Shown here: piece after piece, positions 10,798 to 21,126 of the stretch
How the letters are laid out: the number at the start of each line of letters is the position of its first letter
Numbering within the stretch: position 1 is the first letter of the stretch
DNA from: Moniliophthora roreri
Taxonomy: Eukaryota > Basidiomycota > Agaricomycetes > Agaricales > Marasmiaceae
Reading direction: 5' to 3'
Assembly: GCA_001466705.2 (NCBI GenBank)
Contig: LATX02000133.1
Location: forward strand, 434,001-498,000
DNA length: 64,000 bases
Notes under the pieces: model-generated
Databases searched by the model: none
What the model saw: the letters and a program-made list of their open reading frames with translations, nothing else
What the model was told of the DNA's origin: nothing
Translations under genes and position numbers: made by a program

Positions 10798-11868
10798 ATG
10801 GAAAGGCCGAAGGGAAGGTTACTGGCTTCTGAACGAGAGTGTCGGAAGAAGATGAATCACCCGTTCCCCATTCATCGCTTGCCTGCAGAAATTTTGGCTC
10901 ACATTTCATGTTCGAGTGTGGCAAATTTGTCCTACAACCATCCCATTTTCCGCCTCTCATTTGTCTGTCCACCGTTTGTAGCCGTTGGAGAGATGTGGTT
11001 CTTGGGGCACCATCTCTGTGGTCCTTCATTGGATTCTCTTTGTGGAAAGAGGTGACCCCAGCAAAAGACCAATCGCGGAAGCAACGGGGCATAGGCTACA
11101 GCTACTTTTAGATCGGTTGGGCGCTCATCCTCTGAGGAAGCTCAAGCTAATTCAGTATCCCATCGGAAACTGCCAACACGGAGTCTCTCAAGAGATTGGA
11201 ACCGATATCGGTTCACGAGCGAGGTTTTGCTGAACCTTATCTGTTTAGAGAAGCTGACGGAACCCATAGTCGAAGAAATCTTATGCATTCAAATCGCCTC
11301 CGTGTTCCTGCTTGACTATGCCCCAACTATCATCTTCAAACATTCACTGCACCTTTAGTAACGAAACCCTCTGCGTATGGGACGTGAAGCCCATTACGGA
11401 TCTCTTGGAGCGAACCTCATACACCATCACCCGCCTCCATCTGAAACGGTTCCCGATTACAGACAAAGATGCGATTTTCGTGCTCGAGCGAATACCGTAC
11501 ATTGGAAATTTGATTATTGAGAAGTGCAGTGGGCATTGGCATGGAGCTGTATTTCGATTGAATAAAACCATCGCTCGTGGCTTCCTGCGAAGCTTTCTCA
11601 TCGGCTCTTCCACCAAAATACTTCTTCCCCATCTCAACTGCCTCACGTTACTTGTGCATATAGACAGCAGTTGTGCGGAAGAACAAAATACGTAGCATAC
11701 CAGAGGATAGCTGCAAAGGCTGCCGACATCGCAGTCCTGCTGTTCTGTAAGACGCTGGAAGACCTTTTGTGCCCGGTCATTGAAGATTTTGACCTCTTCA
11801 GGCGTCTTGGAGGTAGTAAGAGAAGAGTCATTGGCGAGATAAAGGCGTCGAGACATGAATGGAACTGA
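10798..11868 (+). pseudogene. Degenerate F-box/LRR-type gene
   Basis: Fragments of an agaricomycete F-box protein occur in the expected order but in different frames. PIHRLPAEILAHI (F-box core) is in the frame starting at 10798. STVCSRWRDVVLGAPSLWS is in the next frame (about 10960-11035). EATGHRLQLLLDRLGAHPL is in a third. ITRLHLKRFPITDKDAIFVL and LLPHLNCLTLLV (LRR-like) are at 11400-11690, followed by a stop at about 11695 and a further open segment. The frame changes after the F-box and near 11035-11060 are not at convincing splice sites, so I read it as decayed. Intact relatives bind Skp1 through the F-box and select targets for ubiquitination. Confidence 0.6.
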
Positions 11869-12243
11869 GCAGGGTGATTTTATCGATCAAGGCCCCTGAG
11901 GAATAAATCAGTCCAGTCATGATAGCTTGGACAACGGACCCACAAAGGAGGAACCAATTTGGTACGTTATCTTGAGAGGTTCAAAATGAATGTCTAATTT
12001 ATGATTTCAGCCGAACTCTTCGCAGCAGGCCAGCTGCAAGTCCAGTTAGTACATCGCTGGATATTGGCTGGATACTAGTTCTTTGATGTCCATTGTCGAT
12101 GATATTTGAAGGGTGATTAGAGGAGAAGTACGTGCATTATTCTCGGGATATGTACGAGAGCGAGCCCGGCAGCAGGGAGCGATGATGACACTCAGGCTGA
12201 CAGGATAAATGCATGCCATCGATTCTTGTTCCTGACTGTCATC

Positions 12244-12987
12244 ATGAGAGCTCCACATATCTCCATGCCGCTGCAAAACCATTCCTCACCTACAGCTCAC
12301 GCTAGAGACAATCGCAAAAAGGCCCTTCCTATATCACATAGACCCAACCGTCCATCCGCACCGAGTACAGTGCGAGTGGACTCAAAATTCTTCTCTGCGA
12401 GGAAAACCGTAAAGAGCTCGAAGAAACCATGGTCAGAGAAGATTCAGGAGGTGCAGGCCGAGCAATGGAAATCTCACTGGCGTGTCATGGGTACGGCTGG
12501 CATAGAGGAAGCTCGGAAACGTCGGCGGAGTACGCTAGCGATGAAATCACAGCAGGAGCGTCGGTCGAGGAGCTTCAGTGTCAGTCCAGAACCACAGCTT
12601 TCAGGGACCCCTCTAAATACATCCATTCTCGACACCAAATATTCACCTTCTCACAAACGCTTGAAGACTACAGACTCGAAAACCGATCCTCTCTCGTCGA
12701 GCATCACGGAATCTTCATTATACAATCCATCCTACTCGGACCTTACACCAGAGCTTTCACTATCGTCCAGCAACCATGGCTCCTCCAGCTTCCCTGCATC
12801 TTCAAGTGCCAGTCCCAACGCCGCTGTCGCCCTAACTACTGCTCACCTCAACCCACTTCCTGGTCACCCTGCACTGGTAGTGCCGACGACAAGCTCTCCT
12901 ACCCAGAACAGCCCGTCGCCTCCCACTACGAATTCCTGCGGTGATGCCTTACCTCCCAAAATGAAGCGAAAAGGTGTTACTCAATAA
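12244..12987 (+). CDS. Hypothetical serine/proline-rich basic protein
   Basis: Single open frame of about 248 codons with no known domain. The N-terminal third is basic (RDNRKKALPISHRPNRP, EEARKRRRSTLAMKSQQERR). It contains a tryptophan-bearing helix-like stretch EKIQEVQAEQWKSHWRVMG. The rest is low-complexity and rich in Ser, Pro and Thr, ending PPKMKRKGVTQ. Basic clusters such as RKRRR could act as nuclear localisation signals, which is inference. An in-frame ATG also lies at 12226; the start at 12244 is arbitrary. The length and steady composition favour a real gene. Confidence 0.5.
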   Translation: MRAPHISMPLQNHSSPTAHARDNRKKALPISHRPNRPSAPSTVRVDSKFFSARKTVKSSKKPWSEKIQEVQAEQWKSHWRVMGTAGIEEARKRRRSTLAMKSQQERRSRSFSVSPEPQLSGTPLNTSILDTKYSPSHKRLKTTDSKTDPLSSSITESSLYNPSYSDLTPELSLSSSNHGSSSFPASSSASPNAAVALTTAHLNPLPGHPALVVPTTSSPTQNSPSPPTTNSCGDALPPKMKRKGVTQ

Positions 12988-14255
12988 AGCGGTGGATAGA
13001 TGCCTCTTCCTGGAGTCATGGTATATACACTTGGCACGTCTTATTCCCGCACTGACTCACAGTCGCACTAGACGCAGACTATGATCTTCTTTGTTAGCTA
13101 TGGATCTAATAGGCCCAAAACGTCTAGGTTCCGCGTCCTAATCTCTGGTCTCGGGCTGATCTCTATGGCTTTAGACTCATGTTCTCGGGCAATATGAACA
13201 CGATGCCCCCTTGCAAAGTCTAACTTCGCACATTTGTGTAAGGCCTTCTTTCCAGTTTCCTTCTGTACCTACTGATTCTTTTCGTCCACCAGCTATCGAG
13301 AAAGACGTGAGATGAGATTGGTATGACCAAATGAAACGTCCGAGCCTGATGGCATGGTAGCTAGAGTTCCGTAACGCGGCACCCGGTAGTCCTCGCTCCT
13401 ATTCTGATGGTACGCTGAGATGTATTCGCATCATGCTTGTAGACTTGTGCTCGGTTTGGTTTGGAGAAATTCATGCTATCATATAAAGCCTAGACCTTAA
13501 AATATGGACGACAGGCACAACACATTTATAGTGTGTTGAGCGCGTCCTAGTCTCTGCTCTTGGACGGAGGTCCGTGGAGCTAGATTCACATCGTGTGATG
13601 GTTGTTTATTCCCCGACGGCAAGTTGTCTTTCCCCTATTATTCTGCTCTTTATTGACTCATCTCACACTTCATATAAGGGAAGGTGAAGTTGGGGCATAT
13701 CACGATGTTCAAATGGGTTGAGCGCCCCGACTATACCATTCATCAGTGGGAGGAATGCGGTCACTGCAGCTGTCATACTCCAATAGTCCCTACAAGTCGA
13801 GCTTGGCCGACACTTTCACCGGTCATACTTCGCTTCCGCCCTCGGCGCAGCGATCGTTTCGTACTCCCGAAGTCAACCCAAATTGAGCGAACGCATTATT
13901 AGTGGGATGATGGTGATGATCATGAGCTGCTGACTGAATCGCTCAAACGCCAACAGCGATAGAGATCCAGATGCATTCGTTATCAAAGTATCAAAACCTA
14001 ATGCTACCTGATGAATGGGCTTAGAGTACCGGCGCAAAGAACTAAACCTAACAGAGCGCCACAGCTTAGGAAATCTCAGGTACTCATTTGGCTGTGGCTA
14101 CCGTGGCTGTCACTGATAAATGCCTCATTTATCAATGAGGCCACTGTTCCTCGTGCAACATTGAAGTCCGTGTATTTATTGTCCGTAAGTTAGTCAGTTA
14201 TGGTTATACTATATAGAGTCAATAATCATGACAAGCTCCACCCGTGAGTGGTGGA
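12988..14255. other. Intergenic stretch without a supported gene
   Basis: Only short frames without motifs. Two segments around 13130-13170 and 13540-13580 share a weak resemblance (GCGTCCTA-TCTCTG core), possibly old repeat debris, but too diverged to define a unit. Confidence 0.4.
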
Positions 14256-15606
14256 TCACACAGCAGAGCTATTGGCGGGGGTAGATGCCGTTCCGTTTGG
14301 GTCGCACAACGGTTGAGCCCCGACCAGAGATTCCGTGAATGGCGGGTTGTACACCACCTCCCTGTAGTCCCGGTCGACTAATGGAGGATTTAGAGAAGTG
14401 AACACAGTAATAGCGGCGAGAGAGGTAACTTACTACACATGTCACCGCCAGAAGGTCCTACATGGGGACAATGAATGTCAGGACGGAATTTCAACATGTC
14501 TATTGCAATAATCTTTAAGCTAGGCCCAAGGTATAACTGGTGAAAGCTTACTTTTGTGGATGTATCGGCACCAAGCTGAGAAACGGTTAGCATGCGATCA
14601 TAATCTTGATGGAAGTGGGTTCATACCAGTCTGGTTAACGAATAACGGTTAGCTCCCATAGCTTCATTAACCACGAAGTGTACTCACATTGACTCCAGCC
14701 TCCCAAGGTTGCCCGAATGGTACCTCATTGGTTAAGAAGTTGTAGCATTGCTCGAAGCTAAAGGCATCAGATCAGAGTGCAGTACGAACAAAGATTACCA
14801 CCACTTACGAATCGTATTGTTGGTCCTGCCCAGTGCAGTAAAGCGTATGTTCGGTACAGGTATCGTTCGCTGCACGCTTGGCCAGTAGTGCGATGTCGTC
14901 CTTGGTCTCTGTGTCACCCAATTCTTTAGCAATCTGCTTTGCCAGTGGGGGTATTGTCAACGTGAACAATTGAGGGAAGCGGCGGAGAGTGGCGTCGTAT
15001 GAAGTGATGAGGAGATTTTCGTCGAGGCGGAAGAGAACATCGACCTGGAGAGGATATGTCTGTTCGATAGTCCTGTATGCAAAGTCAGTGACCAGGCTGG
15101 CCCAGACCAAGGGCGGCTGTAGAACCAGCTCTGCGATAGTGACGTTGGTTGCGCTTCCGATAAGCTGTGTGGTGTTTTGCTGAGCCGACGTAAAGAACGT
15201 TCCGAAGAAGTATTCTGGCCGCCATGTCAGTCGTAGTCGCCGAAGCAGAAGATGAAGTTGGTATTACCAATGTTAAGCTGTTGACCGACGAAGGCTACGA
15301 CGAACCATAGCACTCAGTGCTCAATGGACTGTAGTTGGATGAAGAGACTTACTCGTCGTTACGTCTACTCTGCCAACGACGTTGTCTGCGAATGGCGGTG
15401 GAACGTTTCCGTTCAGTACCAGTCCTGGATTCAAGATGCTGTTCATCGCAAGTCAGCCTAGCTGTATCATCTTCGAAGAAGAATCGCACTTACAGCTGAC
15501 TGAAGTTCTGGAGGGCGCCAATGTACTCCGCTGGAGCTCTGCAAGGTTGCAGCGCAAGGCTTGAAGCGACGAGCGAGCCAATTAGCAGAAATGGGATGTG
15601 CTTCAT
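14256..15606 (-). CDS. Fungal secreted protein of unknown function
   Basis: Multi-exon gene. The start MKHIPFLLIGSLVASSLALQ is a typical signal peptide. Following exons give LQNFSQL, NVVGRVDVTTNEF-like text, VDVLFRLDENLLITSYDATL-RRFPQLF, CTEHTLYCTGQDQQYDS, EQCYNFLTNEVPFGQPWEAG, FRPDIHCPHVGPSGGDMC and, after a GTAAGT intron, EVVYNPPFTESLVGAQPLC ending NGTASTPANSSAV. This matches a widespread family of secreted fungal proteins whose function I do not know; the paired cysteines suggest an extracellular fold. Stop at 14256-14258. A TATA box lies about 40 bases upstream. A decayed paralogue is at 25.2-25.5 kb. Confidence 0.8.
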
Positions 15607-18259
15607 AGGAATATGGCAGCCTAGCTTTGACGTGAGGTATGGGTTATATATACATTTCCTTACCGTTGACTTCATTTTCCGAATCCGATCGTCAGTCACG
15701 GACCAGCAAGGGTGGGCGCTGTGGTTTGCTACTTAATTCCTTTCGAACGGGATCAACAAACCGAGATGATGCGATCTTTGGAGAGCTGTATTGCGCGCGG
15801 TCCCCTGGAACTAACCGTATGCGGGTACCTGCATGAGTAGTCAATCGAGCTTATACCTTTGTTTGGGAAGATGGTGTTTACCTCGCCTGAGTTGCGCCCG
15901 AGGTGAAGGTTTCAAGATACCCTAGCCACCAATCCGAACACTGAAGTGCCCAAGCTGACAATATATTCCTTTACACCATCTCCCGCTGAATGCCCCTCAT
16001 GGATATCAAGATGTAGAAGTCAATCTCCCCTCAATTCCTTTCAGAAGATGTTTCAAGGCAAATACGTCGTATAGATACGGATTGATTTGTTTTGTAGAAA
16101 CATCGGCGCTGGAACTTGATTGGAACGGCTGAGTACTCCAAAGATCAAAGTGCACTGGTTCAAAAATTGCGGCCATCTAGCCGCAAGAAGTCGGAAGGCG
16201 GATAGGAAGGACAATGTAACCTTCACGAAAACAGGAATCCAGCCTAAAGTGAGAAGATCGTGAGCCGAAGTGAGCGGTACGGGATTAAGCAAACACATGA
16301 ACTGGACTAGAGCGAGACTCACCTCCCAATCACCTACGCCTTTTCCGAAAGGAGAAACAAGCACCTCCAGCATTATGTTCTCGTCCCAGGATGAATGCAA
16401 ATACCAAGGTCTGGAGCTGTCTGCAAATGTGATACCGAGTAAGAGCCTGGCGAGAAACGGTTTGAAAGGGCATCTCGCTGACTCTCTGTCTCTATTTCGT
16501 CCTTTCTACCTGAATCAGTGCTATTGTCTTCCGAGAAGTCTACGATTCTAGGATGAGACGTTGAATGGTTTGTGTAGGGACTCGCGATCGATTTGGATGG
16601 GACGACTGGCTTGATCCGAAAGCAACCACCTCATGATGGTAGTCCTATGTAGCTGAAAATCAGCTCAATAGTGTCGAAGATTACTCCAGATGGAAGAAAC
16701 CCGCCAGCCTCGTCGGATCCATTCCTGGCGGGAGTACAGGCAATTAATTCGTGCCTTCACCGGCCAAACAAAACCGTGGAGCAATTTGGAAAGCAAAAGT
16801 AGCGCATTTCAAATGCTAGAGATCAAGGTAGAGCAGGTCAGCCGTGAGAAAGAAATTTTTGATTGCAGCCGCAAAGACGACTCGTTGAAAGAGGTTTGCG
16901 TTCATGTTTTATAAGTGAATACAGGTGCTCAAAGTATTACGGGTATCACAATCCGAACGCAGGAGTATCAAAAACACGCTTGGCCTTTCACCAGGAACCC
17001 TAAAAAACACTGGGTGCAGTATAGCACAAGTCATCAAAGCTTGAATAAACGATATCAAGCATAAACCCAAGGGAATTATACATTACTGGGTGCAACTTGG
17101 AACTGCTTTCGATGTCTGAGAGTGGTAGCTCAGTTGAGACGTCGACGGTTCAATGTAAGACTAGTCATCGACATGCTCAGCTTGTTTCTGCGAATTGATA
17201 TGTACTAGGGCCCGGGAATCAGAATCAGTGAGAAATCCGCCGACGGTGACCGACGGTATCCGATGGTTGGGTTGGTTTGGGTCGTTTACAAGTCGTTGAG
17301 CTGGGGATTTTCATCGGATTCCGTCAGATGTAATCAGACATTCTGAAGTATACCTACGTGAAGACATGTACTGTTTTCAATTCCAAGTCCATTCAGGCTG
17401 GCGTGGTCGACCATCGTACAAGGCCCATCACCTCAACCCATCCTGTCATTCTCTGCCCACCCATCTGACAATCCTCAATAAGTCCCCCGCCGCCGCTATC
17501 CCGCAACCCTATGTCCTACCAACTCCTCAGTAAACGCTATAGACAACAATGAGCATAGTAACTGGGTCAAGAGAAGTTCAAAATTTGCCTGTACCAAGGT
17601 CCTCTGCGTAGTCGTACTAGTGCTTGCTTTAACGTGAGGTGATTGGACACCACGAGGCTATTGAAGAATGCGCCAATGTAAGGTAGTAAATCAACAACAG
17701 AACCGTCGTGCTGCTCACCGTAGCGAGTCACCCAGATACACTCAAAGCCCTTTTCTTTCGCGTTTTTCCAACTTTCCAACTAACTTGACGTTCGAGAGCA
17801 ACCCTTGGTCTAAATGTGTCAGTAAGCCGAAGCTAAAAATGTGGAAAGGGCGTACTGAGGGATATGAATATTGGCGGGTAGGGCATAGGGCATAGGATTG
17901 GGGGGATGGCTGGGGATGGTGGTCGGGAGGAAGTTAGTATCCGGCAGCGTCAATTACGATGGAGGGAAGAGCAGGGGAAGAGTCAGAAGGCCAGCGATAA
18001 GTCGTGTTTGTTCATTTTGAGACTTAGGCTTCGTTCGGATACTCTCAGCGTTTCTGTAAAATATTTCCTAAATTAGAAGTAGTGTTTCTTGCGTTTCTAC
18101 TACTAGCAAGGTAATCCAGTGGCATAAACGTTCAATCAACCCTTGTCAATGGTAGGTCTACGTTTTCCCTATCACCACGAACATCGCTGAACAGGAAAGC
18201 TACAGGCTACGATATACGCTAATACTCCCAATCCACGTCCGACACACTTGCCTATGCGC
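15607..18259. other. Gene-poor stretch
   Basis: No supported gene in about 2.6 kb. Minus-strand frames at 16053-16400 and 17567-17779 contain peptide-like text (SPFGKGVGDW; GFECIWVTRYGEQHDG) but no family I recognise and no exon chain. A short plus-strand frame at 16690-16914 is probably spurious. Confidence 0.4.
15645..15652 (-). promoter_or_regulatory. TATA box of the secreted-protein gene
   Basis: TATATATA, ending about 39 bases upstream of the start codon at 15606 on the coding strand. Position and sequence fit a core promoter with a short leader. Confidence 0.4.
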
Positions 18260-18870
18260 CTGAGGATATCTTATGTCAAGCAGTGGGCTGTATTGTTGCC
18301 CGCCCACAACCAGGCATGGTCATCAAGTGCGGGAAGGACCTCTTGGATGAAGGTCGCGCGATGAACTTTGCTCGTACACAGGTCCATATCCCCGTTCCAC
18401 GAATTCTGTACTATCCACAGGACTCCGAGGGAAAGGCGACATAGTACATCCTCATGGAAGAATGTCCCGGTCAATCTCTCGACAAGGTCATCGACAGCAT
18501 ATCGCACGCTCAGTTAGATCACGTCGCTGATCAGCTCTCCGACATGCTCAACCGAATGTCTAAAATCACATCTTCCTGGCTTGGGACAGCCGATGGAAGT
18601 CCCTCTCGCAACATGTTCTTTCCGTACTGCCTCCAGCCCGAGCGTCCGTTCAAAAATGTCGAAGACTTTATCAATGTCTTCTGCCAGATATTCCGAATCC
18701 ATCTAACGGAACCGTACATTGAATCGATCCTTGCTGACCTACCGCGAGACGCACCCATCACTTTCACACATGCCGACCTCCTTCCAAAAAATATCATCGT
18801 CGATGGTACCATGATCACTGGCATTATTGATTGGGGAACTGGAGGTTTTTATCCTTTTTACCGGGAGTAG
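18260..18870 (+). pseudogene. Aminoglycoside phosphotransferase (APH)-like kinase, broken
   Basis: The frame reads a kinase N-lobe (MVIKCGKDLLDEGRAMNFAR, HIPVPRILYY), the hinge region YILMEECPGQSLDKVI, and the catalytic loop FTHADLLPKNIIVDG with the HxDxxxxN pattern and the metal-binding DWG of GIIDWGTGGFYP. This is the APH-like small-molecule kinase family common in fungi. A TAG stop lies in frame just before YILMEE (about 18442), and the frame ends right after GFYPFYRE, before the usual C-terminal helices. No start codon for the first part is evident. Active-site residues survive, so the break may be recent. Substrate unknown. Confidence 0.65.
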
Positions 18871-19033
18871 GTGACTTCGTTTATTTGCCCAAGACGAGGG
18901 TACATAGTCTGTTCCGCCCATCCCCCATGACCAGGTACCCCAAGACGCAGCCCCACCGCCGCCAACTTCGACTCCAGAAACCCTCAGTACTGCAAAAGGA
19001 ACCCTTTAAAACGAGTACCCTGAAAATGAGGGG

Positions 19034-19495
19034 GTGAAGAAGGTTTATGTACAAGCGCAAGGGCGGGCGTTGGATTCCTTCGGCGAGCGACATGTTCTTA
19101 TAGACTGGTCCAATGGCCAATTGGCGAATGATGGTCTCAAGACCTCAGTTACGCAGGTCGTTCAGCTGACCGGTGGACCCGGATCCTACCACTACTTTGC
19201 GCCCGTATGCAAGATTAGGAATATCCAGTCTCTGGAGTCGGACAACACACGATGGTGCATTGGCGACTTCTCCCGTGCTCAACGCGACAGGCTGCTGCAG
19301 CTTGCAGCTAAAATTAACTTCCTGAAGACATCGATTGTCAATGATTGCCAGGTTTGGCTCCGTGAGCTTCTAGAAGCCATGAAGGATGAGGGTTTACTGG
19401 ATGAGGGTTTGTTTGAGCAGATCGACAAAGCTGTGCATCTTAAAGGCGTGTCGAGGAGCAGTGAAGTGGCTATAGTATGGCACTCTGGACTCTGA
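19034..19495 (+). CDS. Uncharacterised basidiomycete family protein (TGGPG..YHY type), possibly broken
   Basis: Open frame of 153 codons with VVQLTGGPGSYHYFAPV, a central RWCIGDFSRAQRDRLLQLA segment, NDCQVWLRELLEAMKDEGLL and EQIDKAVHLKGV. I recall this pattern from a multicopy agaricomycete family of unknown function; the conserved Cys-x-x-Trp before the last helices is characteristic. The frame begins with GTG and has no nearby ATG. Upstream in the same frame a proline-rich segment (PPPPTSTPETL) is cut by a TAA at about 19007. Either a first exon is spliced in from upstream or the copy is decaying. Confidence 0.45.
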   Translation: MKKVYVQAQGRALDSFGERHVLIDWSNGQLANDGLKTSVTQVVQLTGGPGSYHYFAPVCKIRNIQSLESDNTRWCIGDFSRAQRDRLLQLAAKINFLKTSIVNDCQVWLRELLEAMKDEGLLDEGLFEQIDKAVHLKGVSRSSEVAIVWHSGL

Positions 19496-20139
19496 TGGTG
19501 CTTTCGGTAGGTTCCTTTTGCACTTCCGACTCGCCTTCGTTCACAGTTCTAGCTTTGCTGACACATACTTGTTCAAGTGCCCAGGAACCTGTGCATTCAG
19601 AGTCTAACTTGTATCCGCCCTTCGATATTATCCAATGATGTTGTGTATACATTGTCAAGTTGCATTTTCTCCTTCCACACGATGATGAACATATTTCTAC
19701 TAGTATCACGTCCTGGATCGATGCACGACAATGAGGATCTCTTGGCTCTAATCCGTTCTAACATGGTGCTTCATGTATCGACAGAGAGAACGAAGAAGTG
19801 CAGACCTTTCTTGTTTCTTCACTCTCGATTATTATCTTGTGCATCCCGTGTGAACTGTGCAACTCGCATCCACAGTCCGACAGGCTCTCGATGAGAAAGG
19901 GTCGCACTGGAAGGGCTATGAGGTGTACTAGCGTCATGGGCATATTGAATTAATTGGACGGGGGAACCACAAGCTAATAGTCATGCAAAATTTGTGAAGT
20001 GCCAGCGATTTGTGAAGACGCAGAGATGCTACAATCGTAGAGTAGTCGCTAGGTAAAGGAACACAGCAAGCTGCAAATGATATCCCCAAGCCCCACAAGA
20101 ACACCACGAAAATGCCAATCGGTGCACTCACTCGTCATA

Positions 20140-20643
20140 CCAAAAAGCTAACGCCCGTGCGTACTTCTGTTAATAGACTAATGAAGGTCAACGAGGGAGG
20201 TTGAGTCAACGCGCTGCGCTTGAGAATATCTTTGAAAGTTTGTTCTCCAGGCCTGGACGGAGTCTTCTTTGCCATGATAAAAGACGACTGTAAACAATTT
20301 CTCTTCGCTGCAATTCTCCGATGTCTGGATAGTCCTGCGAGCTTTTGTTGTCCACAATGTTTCCCGTTCTAAAATATCCATTTATCACGATAGATCTCCT
20401 TGATTCTGTAGACGTCCCCGAAGATACTTAATAGCATGAAACTCGAGAGGGAGCCTAGTAGCATCACGCTACACAATTACACAAGAAGCTCCCTTGTTCG
20501 TATTTGTTCTCGTCGTCATCTTCTCTTCTCCTGGACGGTACCTTCACAATTGTATTCCTTCGTAGGTGGACAGCTTGAGCATAGATTGTGGCCTGATTAT
20601 TGAGCCTCGCGTTCCCGCCAATGGTGGCATCCGTGAAGGACAT
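20140..20643 (-). pseudogene. Truncated remnant of the GDQYND-type family, copy C
   Basis: It starts MSFTDATIGGNARLNNQATI, parallel to copies A and B but without the GDQYND block, then an acidic segment RREDDDENKYEQ at the first exon end. Exon 2 is split between frames: GDVYRIKEIYRD in one, TKARRTIQTSENCSEEK and LFTVVFYHGKED in another, with two stops between. AWRTNFQRYSQ follows, and similarity fades at a QLFG-like site near 20140. Everything downstream (about two thirds of the gene) is missing. Confidence 0.75.
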
Positions 20644-21126
20644 CGGGTAGTTCGGGGGAAAGGTACATTGAACGTAGATGCGATTTCATGTTTGGACCCG
20701 ACACTGACAGGACGGATAGCGACTGAGTGCTGCTGCTAATTTTGAGTAAGGGTGCTAATTTCCTGCTGCCTGGTCTGATATAGACGAATAGCCTAGTGAA
20801 TAACCTTTCACGTTGGTATAGGGTTAAGCAGCCAGACAACAGCCAGACTTACTTTCCTGGCCTGATTACTCCTCATTTGGCCAACAAATAGCCTCTACCA
20901 GTGACGTCTTTCGCCAAAACGATACTAGAGCTATCCAGTGCTCCCATTTTGAAAGCTGGTATTAGTGAGATCGTGAACACTGAAAATAACAGTGATTGAT
21001 GTCGAGAGACAAAATTGCTCGTGAGAAAGCTATCCAGGCGTTGAACTTCAAGCTACTTGAAGTCAGCTTCCACCGCGACGAGCTCACGCGTTTTCCTTCC
21101 TCCGTCAACTAGCGCTACCCGTCCTC
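20644..21126. other. Upstream region of the Ctr9 gene
   Basis: No coding signal. It lies between the head of remnant copy C and the Ctr9 start and presumably contains the Ctr9 promoter. No clear TATA box. Confidence 0.4.

Noticed and set aside
17122..17153. tRNA-like text: GTGGTAGCTCAGTTGAG followed by GGTTCAA
   Set aside because: Resembles A- and B-box motifs, but they are only about 8 bases apart, too close for a tRNA, and no acceptor or anticodon stem can be drawn.
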